Of a stretch of DNA of 64,000 bases, positions 9,345 to 19,686 are shown piece by piece. Made by a program: the position numbers and the translations under genes. The notes beneath the pieces are model-generated. The model saw nothing but the letters and a program-made list of their open reading frames with translations, was not told where the DNA came from and did not search any database. Location: assembly GCA_965531145.1 (NCBI GenBank), contig CBESOE010000006.1:17023-81022 (forward strand), given 5' to 3'. The DNA is from JAQAZP01 sp965531145. GTDB taxonomy: Bacteria > Acidobacteriota > JAQAZP01. Position 1 is the first letter of the stretch. Each line of letters starts with the position of its first letter.

Positions 9345-10895
9345 GATCGGCCTGCGTATTGTCGCCGCCCTGCTGGTGGTCTCGGTGGTCCCGCTGGTTT
9401 TTGCCGTCCTCACCTTCCGCTGGACGGTGGAGCAGACCCTGGAGCTCGGTCTGAGTCCCGAGGTGGAAGCGGTGCTGGAGACCGCCACCGCCTTTCCCCG
9501 GCGGATTTACGAGGCACAGTCGGCGCGGCTGTCGCTGCTCACCCGGCTGGTGGAAATGCGCCTCGCCGAGCAGCCGGGAGATCTCACCGATCTGATCCGC
9601 GGCCTGGATGTCCGGCCCGGTCCGGCCCTGGTGGGTCTGGAGCAGGGTGGCGGCTGGCAGGTGGCCGGCGGGGAGGTGGATGCGCCGGCAGTGGTCTGCG
9701 ATGCCTTCCGCCGGAACCTGGAGCAGGCCGAACCGGGGGAGCCGTTTCTCTTCAGCGTGGGGCCGGGTGTCTCTTTCATGGGGCTCATCGGGCCGGAGCA
9801 CGGGGAACAGGGCCGGGTGGCCGCGGCAATATCGGTGCGGGCCGATCTGCGGCTGGAGGCTGAGACCCTGCAGGGGACGCTGATCACCTACCGCCACCTC
9901 AACTACTTGGTGGCCCGTCTCAAGTTTCGCATCACCCTCTTCTTCGTGGTGGTGATGTCGCTGGTAATCCTGGGCAGCCTGGCCGCGGGTATCGGCATCT
10001 CCCGGGGGATCACCCGCCGTCTGGCGGCCCTGGCCGCCGCCACCCGCCAGGTGGCGGAGGGGGACTACGACCTGCAACTGCCGCCCGGGGGACAGGACGA
10101 ACTGGGGCGGCTGATCGATTCCTTCAGCAGCATGGCCGGCGAACTGCAGCAGAGCCGGGAGCGGATCATCTACCTGGAAAAGATGGCGCTGTGGAAGGAC
10201 ATGGCACGCAAACTGGCCCACGAGATCAAGAACCCGCTTTCACCGATCCAGATGGGCATCCAGGAGCTTCACGACCGTTATTCAGCGGTGACCGCCGGTG
10301 GTGCCGGCGCTGCCGAACGCGAGGAGTTCGGCCGGCTGCTCGATGAGAGTGCGGAAATGATGCTGGAGGAGACCGGCCGGCTGAAGCGGATGGTTCAGGC
10401 CTTCTCCTCCTTTGCCAGGCTTCCCGACCCGGTCCCCGAGGCCCTGGATCTCAACGATGCGGTGCGCCGCTTCTTCGACCGCCACCCCGAATATGGCGAG
10501 CAACTGGAGATTTCCTTCGGTCTGGCCGACGGGCTGCCGCCGGCCTGGTTCGACCCGGACCAGCTGGTGGGCATCCTGCGAAACCTGGCGGACAACGCGG
10601 TGCAACTGGACCGGCCCGGCCTCGGGTTGCGTGTGGAGAGCTCCAGCCCCGGCCCGGGGTGGCTGCAGTTGACCGTTGCCGACAATGGTCCGGGTATCCC
10701 GCTTGCCGAGAAGCAACTGGTCTTTGAGCCGTCGTTCAGCGGCCGCCCGGACGGCATGGGCCTCGGGCTGGCCATCGTCAAGAAGAGCGTTCTCGACCAT
10801 GGCGGTTGGATCAGCGTCGAGGACGCTGTTCCGCAGGGGGCGCGGTTCGTCATCCAAATCCCGGCCGAGAGGGAGACCACAGAGAGGGACGTCTG

Positions 10896-10896
<1 letters not shown>
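9337..10896 (+). CDS. NtrY-like sensor histidine kinase
   Basis: A 519-aa membrane sensor. One TM segment lies at about 8-28, then a periplasmic sensor region of ~170 residues, and a second TM at about 203-228. The HAMP linker (about 225-280) contains GISRGITRRLAALAAATRQV. The HisKA H-box is LAHEIKNPLSP with the phosphorylatable His near 290. The HATPase domain carries the N box NLADNAV, the G1 box DNGPGIP and the G2 box GMGLGLAIVKK. This is the architecture of NtrY. It overlaps the response regulator gene by one base (TGATG), so the two form a cognate pair. Signal unknown; envelope or nitrogen status are possibilities from family knowledge. Confidence 0.88.
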
Positions 10897-12317
<1,421 letters not shown>

Positions 12318-12331
12318 GCCATTTTGACATA

Positions 12332-12464
12332 GGGGACGTACATAACTTTATAACTTACGATGAAAGCACTGAAGGCGTGGTCGTTGCGCGAGCCCTGCAT
12401 GAGTGAGCGCTACACAGAATGTCCTCCTTTGCATCACGTAAGTTATATAGTTATGTACGTCCCC
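12332..12464. repeat. 133-bp palindromic element (MITE/REP-like)
   Basis: A 28-bp arm at 12332-12359 (starting GGGGACGTACATAACT) is repeated inverted at 12437-12464 with a single mismatch. The arms enclose 77 bp with no gene. This looks like a non-autonomous palindromic element; arms of this kind are often linked to REP-associated Y1 transposases. No transposase is present here. It sits between the 3' ends of two convergent genes. Confidence 0.7.
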
Positions 12465-12516
12465 AGTCTCAGGGTATCCGTGGTACCGGACCAGCCCCGG
12501 CAACGGAATAAAAAAA

Positions 12517-12540
12517 GGGGACCGGCGGCCGCCGGTCCCC
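12517..12540 (-). terminator. Rho-independent terminator of the M16 operon
   Basis: A perfect 10-bp stem (12517-12526 with 12531-12540, GGGGACCGGC / GCCGGTCCCC) has a 4-nt loop. On the minus strand it is followed by a run of T (the A run at 12508-12516). It lies 29 bp after the stop of the minus-strand peptidase gene. Confidence 0.85.
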
Positions 12541-12568
12541 TTGATTGTCTGAACAGTGCCGGGGGGCG

Positions 12569-14713
12569 CTATTCCCCCTTCTCGAAGATGGCCATGTCCA
12601 CTTCGCCGTCAAGGACGCGCTCGCTGGTGGCGATGCTCATGTAATCCTCACCCTCGAGGCGCACAACGGCCTGGGCCGCTGAGGGGATGCCGTCGAAGTC
12701 GGCCCACTCCAGCACCACTTCGGTCAGCTCTCCGGGCCCTGACATGGTCTCGCCGACGTAGCGGCGGCCGACGACCCGGAAGTTCTCCACGGAGATGAAG
12801 ACGGTGGTGGGACGATCGAAACGGTCGCGGATCACCACCCGGTGGGCCGCCGTGCCTTCGAAATCCACGTCGTCCACATACTGGAAGGTGTACTCCCCGC
12901 CATCGATCCCGCGCAAGACGTGATCCATGTCGCGGGCGAACTCCTTGGTGAAGTCCTCGGCCGGTGCCGGCTGTTTCTGGCCGGCCATCTCCTGCCAGCC
13001 CTCGGTGCCGTTGAACACGCGGACCATGGCACCGAAGGGCAGGGTCATCTTGGTCCAGCTCCTGTCGGGGAAGACGGTCCAGGATTCCACCGCGATGCCC
13101 ATCTCACCCTGGGGGGTGGAGACGGTGACGTCGGATTTGGAGAAGATATTCTTCGCCGCCAGCAGCTTGTCCCCGCCGTGGGCCTGCATCGCGGCCTTCA
13201 TCAACTCGGTGCCCGTGGCCAGCGATTCGGCGGTGGCTTCGGGGATTTCCTCGGAGGAGGGCGGGTCGGGAATGGTGATGTCCACCACCTGCACCTTGCC
13301 GTACCCGGAGAGCGGCTTGTCGAACTTCTCCGGGTCGCCCACCACCATCAGCACCATGTTGTCGGGGTGCCAGTTCTCCCGGGCCACGCGGTTGACGTCA
13401 GCCACGGTCACCCCCTCGATGCTGGTCTTGTACTTCATCAGGAAGTCGGCGGGGTAGCCGTAGTAGTCGTAGGTCAGCAGGCGGTTGATCACTTCGCCCT
13501 TGGAATCGAAGTTGAAGACGAAGGAGTTGAGAATGCCCTGCCGCGCCTGGTCCACCTCGGCCTGGGTCACGCCGTCCGCGATGAGCTTGGCCAGTTCGGA
13601 TTTCAGCAGGTCGATGGTGTAACCGGTATTTTCCAGGGAGGTGAAGGTGGACATCCGCGCCTCGGCCGGGTAGCCGTAGTTGGCATAGATCCCGCCGCTC
13701 ACACCGTAGGTCAGCCCTTCGGCGGTGCGCACGGCGCGCATCAGCCGGCTGGTGAACCCGGAGGTGCCGAAGATCTCGTTCATCACCTGCAGGGCGAAGT
13801 AGTCGGGGTTGTTGCGGGTGGTGCCCAGGTGACCGAGGGCAATGTAGCTCTGGTTGAGGTCGGTCTTTTCAATCAGATTCACCGACGCCTTCACCTCGGG
13901 GATTTCCGGGTAGGCGGGGAATTCCGGAGCGCCGGCATCCCAGCCTTCGAAGACCTTCTCCACCTGGGCGGTGATCGTCTCGGGATCGATGTCACCCCAG
14001 ATTGCGAGGATGCAGTTTTCGGGGTGGAACCAGGCAGCGTGGAATGCGGCCATGTCATCACGGGTGATGTTGGCCAGGTGCTCGTATTCCATGTTCCGGG
14101 CGTAGACACCGTCCGGCCCGTAAATCGCCCGGCTGAGCTCGCGGCCGAGGATGCCATTGGGATCATCATTGCGCCGCGAGATACCGCTCCTGGCCTCGAT
14201 CATCGCCAGGTCGATCTTCTCCTGGGGCAAGGCCGGGTTGCGGATCACGTCGGCATAGATTTCCAGCACCTGTTCGAAGTTCTCGGTGAGGCAGTTCAGC
14301 GTGGCGAAACCCGATTCGTCGCCGATGCCGATCTCCACCCGTGCGGCGATCCCTTCCAGCAATTCGTCCAGGTCGTCGCCGGGAATGGTCGCGGTGCCGC
14401 CGGTGCGCATCACGCTGCCGGTGATTCCGGCCAGCCCCACCTTGTCCGCCGGGTCGAGAAAGCCGCCGGTGCGGACGATCATCCGCGCGTTGACCAGCGG
14501 CAGCCCGCTGTCCTGCAGGTAGTACAGTTTCATCCCGTTGGCCAGGGTGGCCTGCTGCACTTCGGGGATCGTCAGTTCGCGCAGTTCGGGAAAGGTCATT
14601 TTTTCGTGCGGGCGCTTCTTGTCACAGAACGCCGGCCCGGCCGTGACGGCCGAGATGACGAATGCCGCGGCCAGAACGAGCGTCAGCAAGCTCGTGGCGT
14701 GATTTCTTCTCAT
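12569..14713 (-). CDS. M16 peptidase-like subunit without HxxEH, with C-terminal lipid-carrier-like domain
   Basis: A 714-aa secreted protein (Sec signal about 1-27) with two M16 half-domains at about 40-470. The zinc motif HxxEH is missing: where the partner has a His-rich motif, this protein reads GLAGITGSVMRTGG. It keeps the substrate-binding motif EGLTYGVSGG of the inactive half. About 230 further residues form a beta-rich domain resembling LolA or outer-membrane lipoprotein-sorting folds. In bacterial M16B pairs one subunit is catalytic and the other gives substrate contacts; this fits the second role with the gene just upstream. The start at 14713 follows a GAGGA site and gives a clean signal peptide; a longer frame to 14743 is less likely. 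Confidence 0.8.
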   Translation of the reverse strand: MRRNHATSLLTLVLAAAFVISAVTAGPAFCDKKRPHEKMTFPELRELTIPEVQQATLANGMKLYYLQDSGLPLVNARMIVRTGGFLDPADKVGLAGITGSVMRTGGTATIPGDDLDELLEGIAARVEIGIGDESGFATLNCLTENFEQVLEIYADVIRNPALPQEKIDLAMIEARSGISRRNDDPNGILGRELSRAIYGPDGVYARNMEYEHLANITRDDMAAFHAAWFHPENCILAIWGDIDPETITAQVEKVFEGWDAGAPEFPAYPEIPEVKASVNLIEKTDLNQSYIALGHLGTTRNNPDYFALQVMNEIFGTSGFTSRLMRAVRTAEGLTYGVSGGIYANYGYPAEARMSTFTSLENTGYTIDLLKSELAKLIADGVTQAEVDQARQGILNSFVFNFDSKGEVINRLLTYDYYGYPADFLMKYKTSIEGVTVADVNRVARENWHPDNMVLMVVGDPEKFDKPLSGYGKVQVVDITIPDPPSSEEIPEATAESLATGTELMKAAMQAHGGDKLLAAKNIFSKSDVTVSTPQGEMGIAVESWTVFPDRSWTKMTLPFGAMVRVFNGTEGWQEMAGQKQPAPAEDFTKEFARDMDHVLRGIDGGEYTFQYVDDVDFEGTAAHRVVIRDRFDRPTTVFISVENFRVVGRRYVGETMSGPGELTEVVLEWADFDGIPSAAQAVVRLEGEDYMSIATSERVLDGEVDMAIFEKGE

Positions 14714-14767
14714 CTGGGATTCCTCACTATTTTTGAAAACCATGCTGGTTCTTCCGTTCGCGCCGGG

Positions 14768-16282
14768 CTACTGTTCCAGGTCGGAGATCGATTCCTGGGC
14801 CCCCACCGAGAGGTTGGTGCGGGTGAAGACCTCGTTGGCCACCCGCTGGATGTCCTCGGCGGTGACCGCCTCGATCTTCCCCACCTCGCGGAACATGTTT
14901 CTCCAGTCACCGGTCATGGTGAAGTAAAAGGCCAGCTGGTTGGCCATGCCGGTGTTGGAGTCGAGGCCGCGGATGAAGTCGGCCTTGGCCCTGGTCTTCA
15001 ACTTGGCCAGTTCCTGCTCGGAGACCGGCTCGTTTTTCAATTTATCGATCTCCTCCCAGATAGCCTCCTCCACCTCGGCATTGGTGTTGCCCTTGGCCGG
15101 GACCCCAATGAAGAGGAAGAGCCCGGGGTATTTGGCACCCGGGAGACCGGTGAGCGCCATGGCGGCGACGGCGATCTGCTTCTCCTTGACCAGGCTCTTG
15201 TTCAGCCGTGAACTGCGGCCTTCTCCCATAATGCTGGAAATGGCGTCATAGACCGCCCGCTCGGGGTGGTTGAAGCCGGGTTTGTGGAATCCCATGATCA
15301 GGATCGGCTGGGCTTCCTCGTAGGTCACCACCCGCCGCTCGGCGTTCTGCTGCGGCTCAACGGTGGTCACCGGTGTGGGCCTGGTTCCCCGGGGGATGGC
15401 GCCGAAGTATTTCTCGATCACCGGGAACGCCTCGTCGGGATAGACATCACCGGCCACCACAACCACCATGTTGCTCGGGTTGTAATATTTCCGGAAGAAA
15501 TTCATGCACTTCTCCCGGCTCATGTTCTGGATGTCGGACATGTGTCCCACCACCGGTACGCCGTAGGGGTGGGCCTTGTAGGCCACGGCCAGATACTCTT
15601 CCAGCAACCGGCCGATGGGGTTGGAATCGGTGCGCATCCGCCGTTCCTCGGCCACCACCTGCTTTTCGGCGTAGAACTCGCGCAGCACCGGGTTGATGAA
15701 CCGGTCGGATTCCAGCAGCGCCCAGAGTTCCAGGCGGTTGGAGGGCAGGCTGAAGTAGTAGGTGGTGGTGTCGTATCCGGTGCCGGCGTTGAGCCCCTGC
15801 ACCCCTTCGCGTTTCAGGATCTCGTCCATTTCGTTGCTCAGCACATACTGCCGGGCCTCGTCCATGGCTTCGGAGAGCACTTTTTCCAGCTCGGCCAGTT
15901 TCTCCGGGGAGGCGAGATCGCCTTTTTGCCGCTCAGCCATGATGGCTGCAAAGGCGCGGTCCTCGGCGGCCATGGCTTCGGCCTCGTTCCTGGTGTCCTG
16001 TCCGCCCACGGTGGCGGTGCCCTTGAATGCCATGTGCTCCAGGATGTGGGCCAGGCCGGTGATTCCGTGGACTTCGTCCGAGGCGCCAACGTTGGCCTGG
16101 GTGACAAAGGAAATCACGGGTGCATCGTGGTTCTCGAAGAGAATCACCTTCAGGCCGTTGGGCAGCGTTTTTTCGTGGATCCGGTCCTGCACCTCCTCGA
16201 ACGCGTCGCCGGCAAAAACCGCCGGTGCGGCGAGAATGATGACGGCTGCCAGCAACGGCAGCAGCATTCCTGCTCTTCTCAT
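14768..16282 (-). CDS. M16B zinc metallopeptidase, catalytic subunit
   Basis: A 504-aa secreted peptidase. After a Sec signal (about 1-25) the first M16 domain has the inverted zinc motif HILEH (HxxEH) in GLAHILEHMAFKGT. The third zinc ligand, a distal Glu, lies in the helix after NEAEAMAAED. The second half (about 250-460) is the inactive M16 fold. It likely degrades small unfolded peptides in the periplasm together with the subunit encoded 54 bp downstream. A strong GGAGGAG site precedes the ATG at 16282. The insertion between the zinc motif and the distal helix is longer than in PqqL-type enzymes. Confidence 0.87.
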   Translation of the reverse strand: MRRAGMLLPLLAAVIILAAPAVFAGDAFEEVQDRIHEKTLPNGLKVILFENHDAPVISFVTQANVGASDEVHGITGLAHILEHMAFKGTATVGGQDTRNEAEAMAAEDRAFAAIMAERQKGDLASPEKLAELEKVLSEAMDEARQYVLSNEMDEILKREGVQGLNAGTGYDTTTYYFSLPSNRLELWALLESDRFINPVLREFYAEKQVVAEERRMRTDSNPIGRLLEEYLAVAYKAHPYGVPVVGHMSDIQNMSREKCMNFFRKYYNPSNMVVVVAGDVYPDEAFPVIEKYFGAIPRGTRPTPVTTVEPQQNAERRVVTYEEAQPILIMGFHKPGFNHPERAVYDAISSIMGEGRSSRLNKSLVKEKQIAVAAMALTGLPGAKYPGLFLFIGVPAKGNTNAEVEEAIWEEIDKLKNEPVSEQELAKLKTRAKADFIRGLDSNTGMANQLAFYFTMTGDWRNMFREVGKIEAVTAEDIQRVANEVFTRTNLSVGAQESISDLEQ

Positions 16283-16345
16283 CTGACTCCTCCATTTGAT
16301 GGCTGGGCCGGGGCTGTATGCCGCCGGCCAAATACAGACACTGCT

Positions 16346-16831
16346 TCACTCTTCCATGGATATCTCGTCGGGCAGTTCGTTGATATCGTCCTCCTGCCAC
16401 GGAAAGAACGCGGCCAGCTCCTCGCCGGCACTGGCGATCCCGGCGGTGATTCCGCCGGCAAAATCATCACGTTTGAAGTGCCCGGCCATCACCCGGGAGG
16501 TCTCCTCCCAGAAATCGTCCGGCACTCTTTCGTCGATGCCGCGGTCGCCGATGATGGCGAACCGCTTTTCCCTGAGGGCGAGGTAAATGAGCACCCCGTT
16601 GCGCGCTTCGGTGCGGTGCATCCCCAGGTGTTCGAATACCGCCACCGCCGCCTTGTACGGGTTGCGGCCGGACTTGCGCGCCAGGTGGACCCGGATCTCG
16701 CCCGAGGTGATTTTTTCCGCCGCGGCAACGGCGTCGGTGATCCGGCGCTGCTCCTCGGCGGTGAAGAAGGACTGCGGTTCAGACCCCCGCTCTTCCGGGG
16801 CCGGCTGTTTGTGGTTGGTGTCGTCCGCCAT
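16346..16831 (-). CDS. TPM-domain protein (COG3762-like)
   Basis: A 161-aa protein with a TPM domain at about 20-155. The features are AEKITSGEIRVHLARKSG, AVFEHLGMHRTEARNGVLIY and IIGDRGIDERVPDDFWEE. There is no signal peptide. It follows the secreted TPM protein and LemA in one minus-strand unit; this LemA-TPM-TPM order recurs in many bacteria and is linked to envelope stress or membrane-protein quality. The start at 16831 has AGGAA 9 nt upstream; ATG 16840 is an alternative, and a longer frame would overlap the preceding gene. Biochemical role unknown. Confidence 0.78.
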   Translation of the reverse strand: MADDTNHKQPAPEERGSEPQSFFTAEEQRRITDAVAAAEKITSGEIRVHLARKSGRNPYKAAVAVFEHLGMHRTEARNGVLIYLALREKRFAIIGDRGIDERVPDDFWEETSRVMAGHFKRDDFAGGITAGIASAGEELAAFFPWQEDDINELPDEISMEE

Positions 16832-16865
16832 GGTATTCATTTCCTGTAAAGGTGCTTGATCCGTT

Positions 16866-17660
16866 CTACCAGGATCCGGTGGCCCCGCCACCGCCGAAAC
16901 TGCCGCCGCCGGGGGAGAACCCTCCTCCTCCTCCGCCGCCGGAGAAGCCGCCCCCCCCGCCGGTGAACCCGCCGCGGCCGCCGCCGAGGACCATATACCA
17001 CATCAGGGCATTCCGGCCCCGGCGCCCGCCGAAGATGAAAATAAGGATGAAGATCAGCGGGATGATCAGCCCGCCGATTCCCTTTTTACTTCGTCGGTTC
17101 CTGGTGCTGCCGCCGGCCGGGGCAGTGTATTCACCCTCGATGGCCCGCATCGCCGCCGACATCCCGGCTGCGATACCCCCGGGGTAGTCGCCCTGGCGGA
17201 AACGGGGTGTGACTTCGCTGTTGATGATGCGGATGGCCAGCGCGTCGGGCAGGGCGCCTTCCAGCCCGTAACCCACCTCGAAACGGACCTTCCGTTCCTT
17301 GACGAAGACCACCAGGATCAGCCCGTTGTCATTGTCCCGGCTGCCCACCTTCCATTGCTCGGCCAGACGGATGGTGACGTCGGCCGGCTCGCCGCCTTCG
17401 GCGCTCTGGAACGTGGCCACCAGCAACTGGTTGGTGGTGCGCCGCTCGAAATCGGCCAGTGCCCGCTCCAGCTCCGAACGCTGGGTCGGGTTGAGCAGAC
17501 CGGCATAATCGTTGACCCGCGCCGCCGGCCGGTCGGGATAGACGGGGTCGGCGGTCGCCGCAGGCGCCAGGAGCGCCAGCAGCGTCAGGATCAGCAGAAG
17601 TGCCGGCAGCGCCGGCGCCCGGAAAAGGCGCCGGCTCCCACCGCTGAACGCGGGGTTCAT
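16866..17660 (-). CDS. Secreted TPM-domain protein with glycine-rich tail (YgcG-like)
   Basis: A 264-aa protein. A Sec signal covers about 1-37. A TPM domain (about 45-170) contains VNDYAGLLNPTQRSELE, RTTNQLLVATFQS and RKVRFEVGYGLEGALPD. A TM helix lies at about 195-215, followed by a tail of about 35 residues that is mostly glycine and phenylalanine, a hallmark of YgcG-type proteins. Its ATG overlaps the LemA stop codon (ATGA), so the two are co-translated. The family's function is unclear; roles in photosystem repair (plants) and envelope maintenance are reported. Confidence 0.85.
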   Translation of the reverse strand: MNPAFSGGSRRLFRAPALPALLLILTLLALLAPAATADPVYPDRPAARVNDYAGLLNPTQRSELERALADFERRTTNQLLVATFQSAEGGEPADVTIRLAEQWKVGSRDNDNGLILVVFVKERKVRFEVGYGLEGALPDALAIRIINSEVTPRFRQGDYPGGIAAGMSAAMRAIEGEYTAPAGGSTRNRRSKKGIGGLIIPLIFILIFIFGGRRGRNALMWYMVLGGGRGGFTGGGGGFSGGGGGGGFSPGGGSFGGGGATGSW

Positions 17661-18268
17661 TCGAAATTGACCTCAGGGGCCTGGTCCGCGCCGGCCGCCG
17701 CTTCGAAATAGGCGATCTGACTGAAACCGGACATGGAGGCCACCACCGAAGCCGGGAACTTGCGGATGGTTGTGTTGTAGGACTGGGCCTGTTCATTGAA
17801 CCGGCGGCGTTCCTGGGTGATGCGGTTCTCCGTTCCTTCCAGCTGCACCTGCAGGTCGAGGAAGTTCTGGTTGGCTTTCAGGTCTGGGTATTTTTCCACC
17901 ACCACCATCAGACGGCCAAGCGCTGCGCCAAGGCCGTCCTGCGCCGACTGGAACTGGGCCAGCGCGGCGGGGTTGCCCATCAGCTTTTCCGGGTCCACCT
18001 GGATCGATGAGGCCTTGGAGCGCGCTTCGGTGACCTCGGTGAAGGTCTCCTGCTCGTGTTCGGCGTAGCCCTTCACCGTCGCTACCAGGTTGGGAATCAG
18101 GTCGAGGCGGCGCTGGTAGACGTTTTCCACCTGCGACCACTGGGCCTTTACCGACTCTTCGGATTCCACCAGGCCATTGCGCACGCCGACGAACCACATG
18201 AAGGCGGCGCCGAGGATCACCAGCAGGACAAGCAGCACCACACCGCATCCGATCATTCCCTTGCTCAT
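17657..18268 (-). CDS. lemA: LemA family membrane protein
   Basis: A 203-aa protein with an N-terminal membrane anchor (about 4-27), then the LemA helical domain. Signatures are VKAQWSQVENVYQRRLDLIPNLVATVKGYA, here given only as its parts: NVYQRRLDLIPNL near 55, YPDLKANQNFLDLQ near 125 and ENRITQERRRFNE near 150. LemA proteins are coiled membrane proteins of unknown activity, usually next to TPM proteins as here. The start at 18268 has AAGGA 9-10 nt before it and matches the typical LemA N-terminus; two upstream ATGs in frame are less likely. Confidence 0.9.
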   Translation of the reverse strand: MSKGMIGCGVVLLVLLVILGAAFMWFVGVRNGLVESEESVKAQWSQVENVYQRRLDLIPNLVATVKGYAEHEQETFTEVTEARSKASSIQVDPEKLMGNPAALAQFQSAQDGLGAALGRLMVVVEKYPDLKANQNFLDLQVQLEGTENRITQERRRFNEQAQSYNTTIRKFPASVVASMSGFSQIAYFEAAAGADQAPEVNFE

Positions 18269-18452
18269 CGATAGTATTCCTTTCATCTGTGCCGCCACCG
18301 GCGGCACCGGCATAAAGGCCGTTGAAGAAGCAGACAGTGATATATGGACCCGGTGCTAGCCGGGAGCAAGGCTGACATTGTAATATTACGAGACTGCGGT
18401 GGGCAATTGTTTCATCGGAGATTCGATTACGTCGGAACAGCCGGAGGAGATC

Positions 18453-19673
18453 ATGGAACTGAACATCCCGGGCGTGGACAGGAAGAACGGGGCTCCGCGG
18501 GTGGTGAGCGGGCTGGAAAGCCTGTTTGGCGATGCGGGATTGCTGTCGTCCCTGGAGGGCAAGGCCCTCGGCCTGCTGTCCAACCAGGCGTCGGTGGACC
18601 GCCGGTTGAACGACGCCGTTTCATTATTCATCGCCGATCGCGGGTTGGACCTCCGCGCCCTGTTCGGCCCGCAGCACGGGGCGCGGGGTGAGAAGCAGGA
18701 CAACATGGTGGAGTCGGACGATTACATCGATCCCTCCTGCGGACTCACCGTCTACAGCCTCTACGGGGCGCACCGCAAACCCACCCCGGAGATGCTGGCC
18801 GGTCTCGACGTTCTGGTGGTGGACCTGCAGGATGTGGGTACCCGGGTTTACACCTTTCAGAGCACCCTGGCCCTGGCCATGCAGGCCTGCCGGGAGACCG
18901 GTACCCGGGTGGTGGTGCTGGACCGCCCGAACCCGGTGGGCGGCGAGGTGGTGGAGGGGCCGATGCTCGACCCCGAATACGTCTCCTTTGTCGGCCTTTG
19001 CCCGGTGCCGCTGCGCCACGGCCTGACCATCGGTGAGCTGGCCCGGCTCTACAACGACCACTTCGGGATCGGCTGCGCCCTGGACGTCATCGCCGCCGAG
19101 GGCTGGCGGCGGGAGATGCTGTTCCCCGACACCGGCCTGCCCTGGGTGATGCCTTCACCGAACATGCCCGTCTGGGACACCGCCCTGGTCTATCCGGGCA
19201 CGGTGCTGGTGGAGGGCACCACCCTCTCCGAGGGGCGGGGCACCACACGGCCCTTCCACCTGGTGGGGGCCCCGCTGCTGGACCCGGCAAAGCTGGCCGG
19301 AGCACTGGCTGAGCAGGGGCTGGAGGGTGTGATCTTCAGGCCGGCCAGCTTCGAACCCACATTCCAGAAATGGGCCGGCCAGATGTGCGGCGGCGTGGAG
19401 CTGCACGTCACCGATCCCCGCGCGTTCCGGCCGGTGGCCGCCGCGGTGGCCCTGCTGGCCGCCATCAGGGACCAGCGCGCCGACCGGCTGGGCTGGCGGG
19501 AGCCGCCCTACGAATACGAGACCGTGAAGATGCCCATCGACATCCTCTACGGGTCGCCGGAGCTGCGGCGGCACCTGGGGGACGGGGGAGGCTGGCGCGA
19601 CCTGGCCGACGGCTGGCAGGCGAGTGAGGACTCCTTCCGTGAACTCCGCCGGCCATTCCTGCTCTACCAGTGA
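18453..19673 (+). CDS. NamZ-like exo-beta-N-acetylmuramidase (DUF1343)
   Basis: A 406-aa protein of the DUF1343 family, whose characterised member NamZ removes terminal N-acetylmuramic acid from peptidoglycan fragments. Motifs include LLSNQASVDR, LFGPQHGARGEKQDNM (catalytic region with His and Glu), VVDLQDVGTRVYTFQSTLAL, VLDRPNPVGG and LRHGLTIGELARLYN. No signal peptide is present from the chosen start, so it may be cytoplasmic and serve wall recycling. The start at 18453 has a perfect GGAGGAG site 5 nt upstream. The next gene begins 13 bp later, so the two are probably co-transcribed. Confidence 0.85.
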   Translation: MELNIPGVDRKNGAPRVVSGLESLFGDAGLLSSLEGKALGLLSNQASVDRRLNDAVSLFIADRGLDLRALFGPQHGARGEKQDNMVESDDYIDPSCGLTVYSLYGAHRKPTPEMLAGLDVLVVDLQDVGTRVYTFQSTLALAMQACRETGTRVVVLDRPNPVGGEVVEGPMLDPEYVSFVGLCPVPLRHGLTIGELARLYNDHFGIGCALDVIAAEGWRREMLFPDTGLPWVMPSPNMPVWDTALVYPGTVLVEGTTLSEGRGTTRPFHLVGAPLLDPAKLAGALAEQGLEGVIFRPASFEPTFQKWAGQMCGGVELHVTDPRAFRPVAAAVALLAAIRDQRADRLGWREPPYEYETVKMPIDILYGSPELRRHLGDGGGWRDLADGWQASEDSFRELRRPFLLYQ

Positions 19674-19686
19674 TCGAGGTGAAGCT

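Noticed and set aside
12842..15211. 789-codon open frame antisense to the M16 genes
   Set aside because: His/Gly/Val-rich translation typical of a shadow frame; both M16 genes on the minus strand carry family motifs.
15266..16849. 527-codon open frame antisense to the M16 catalytic subunit and TPM protein
   Set aside because: No ribosome binding site or domain; the minus-strand genes account for the region.
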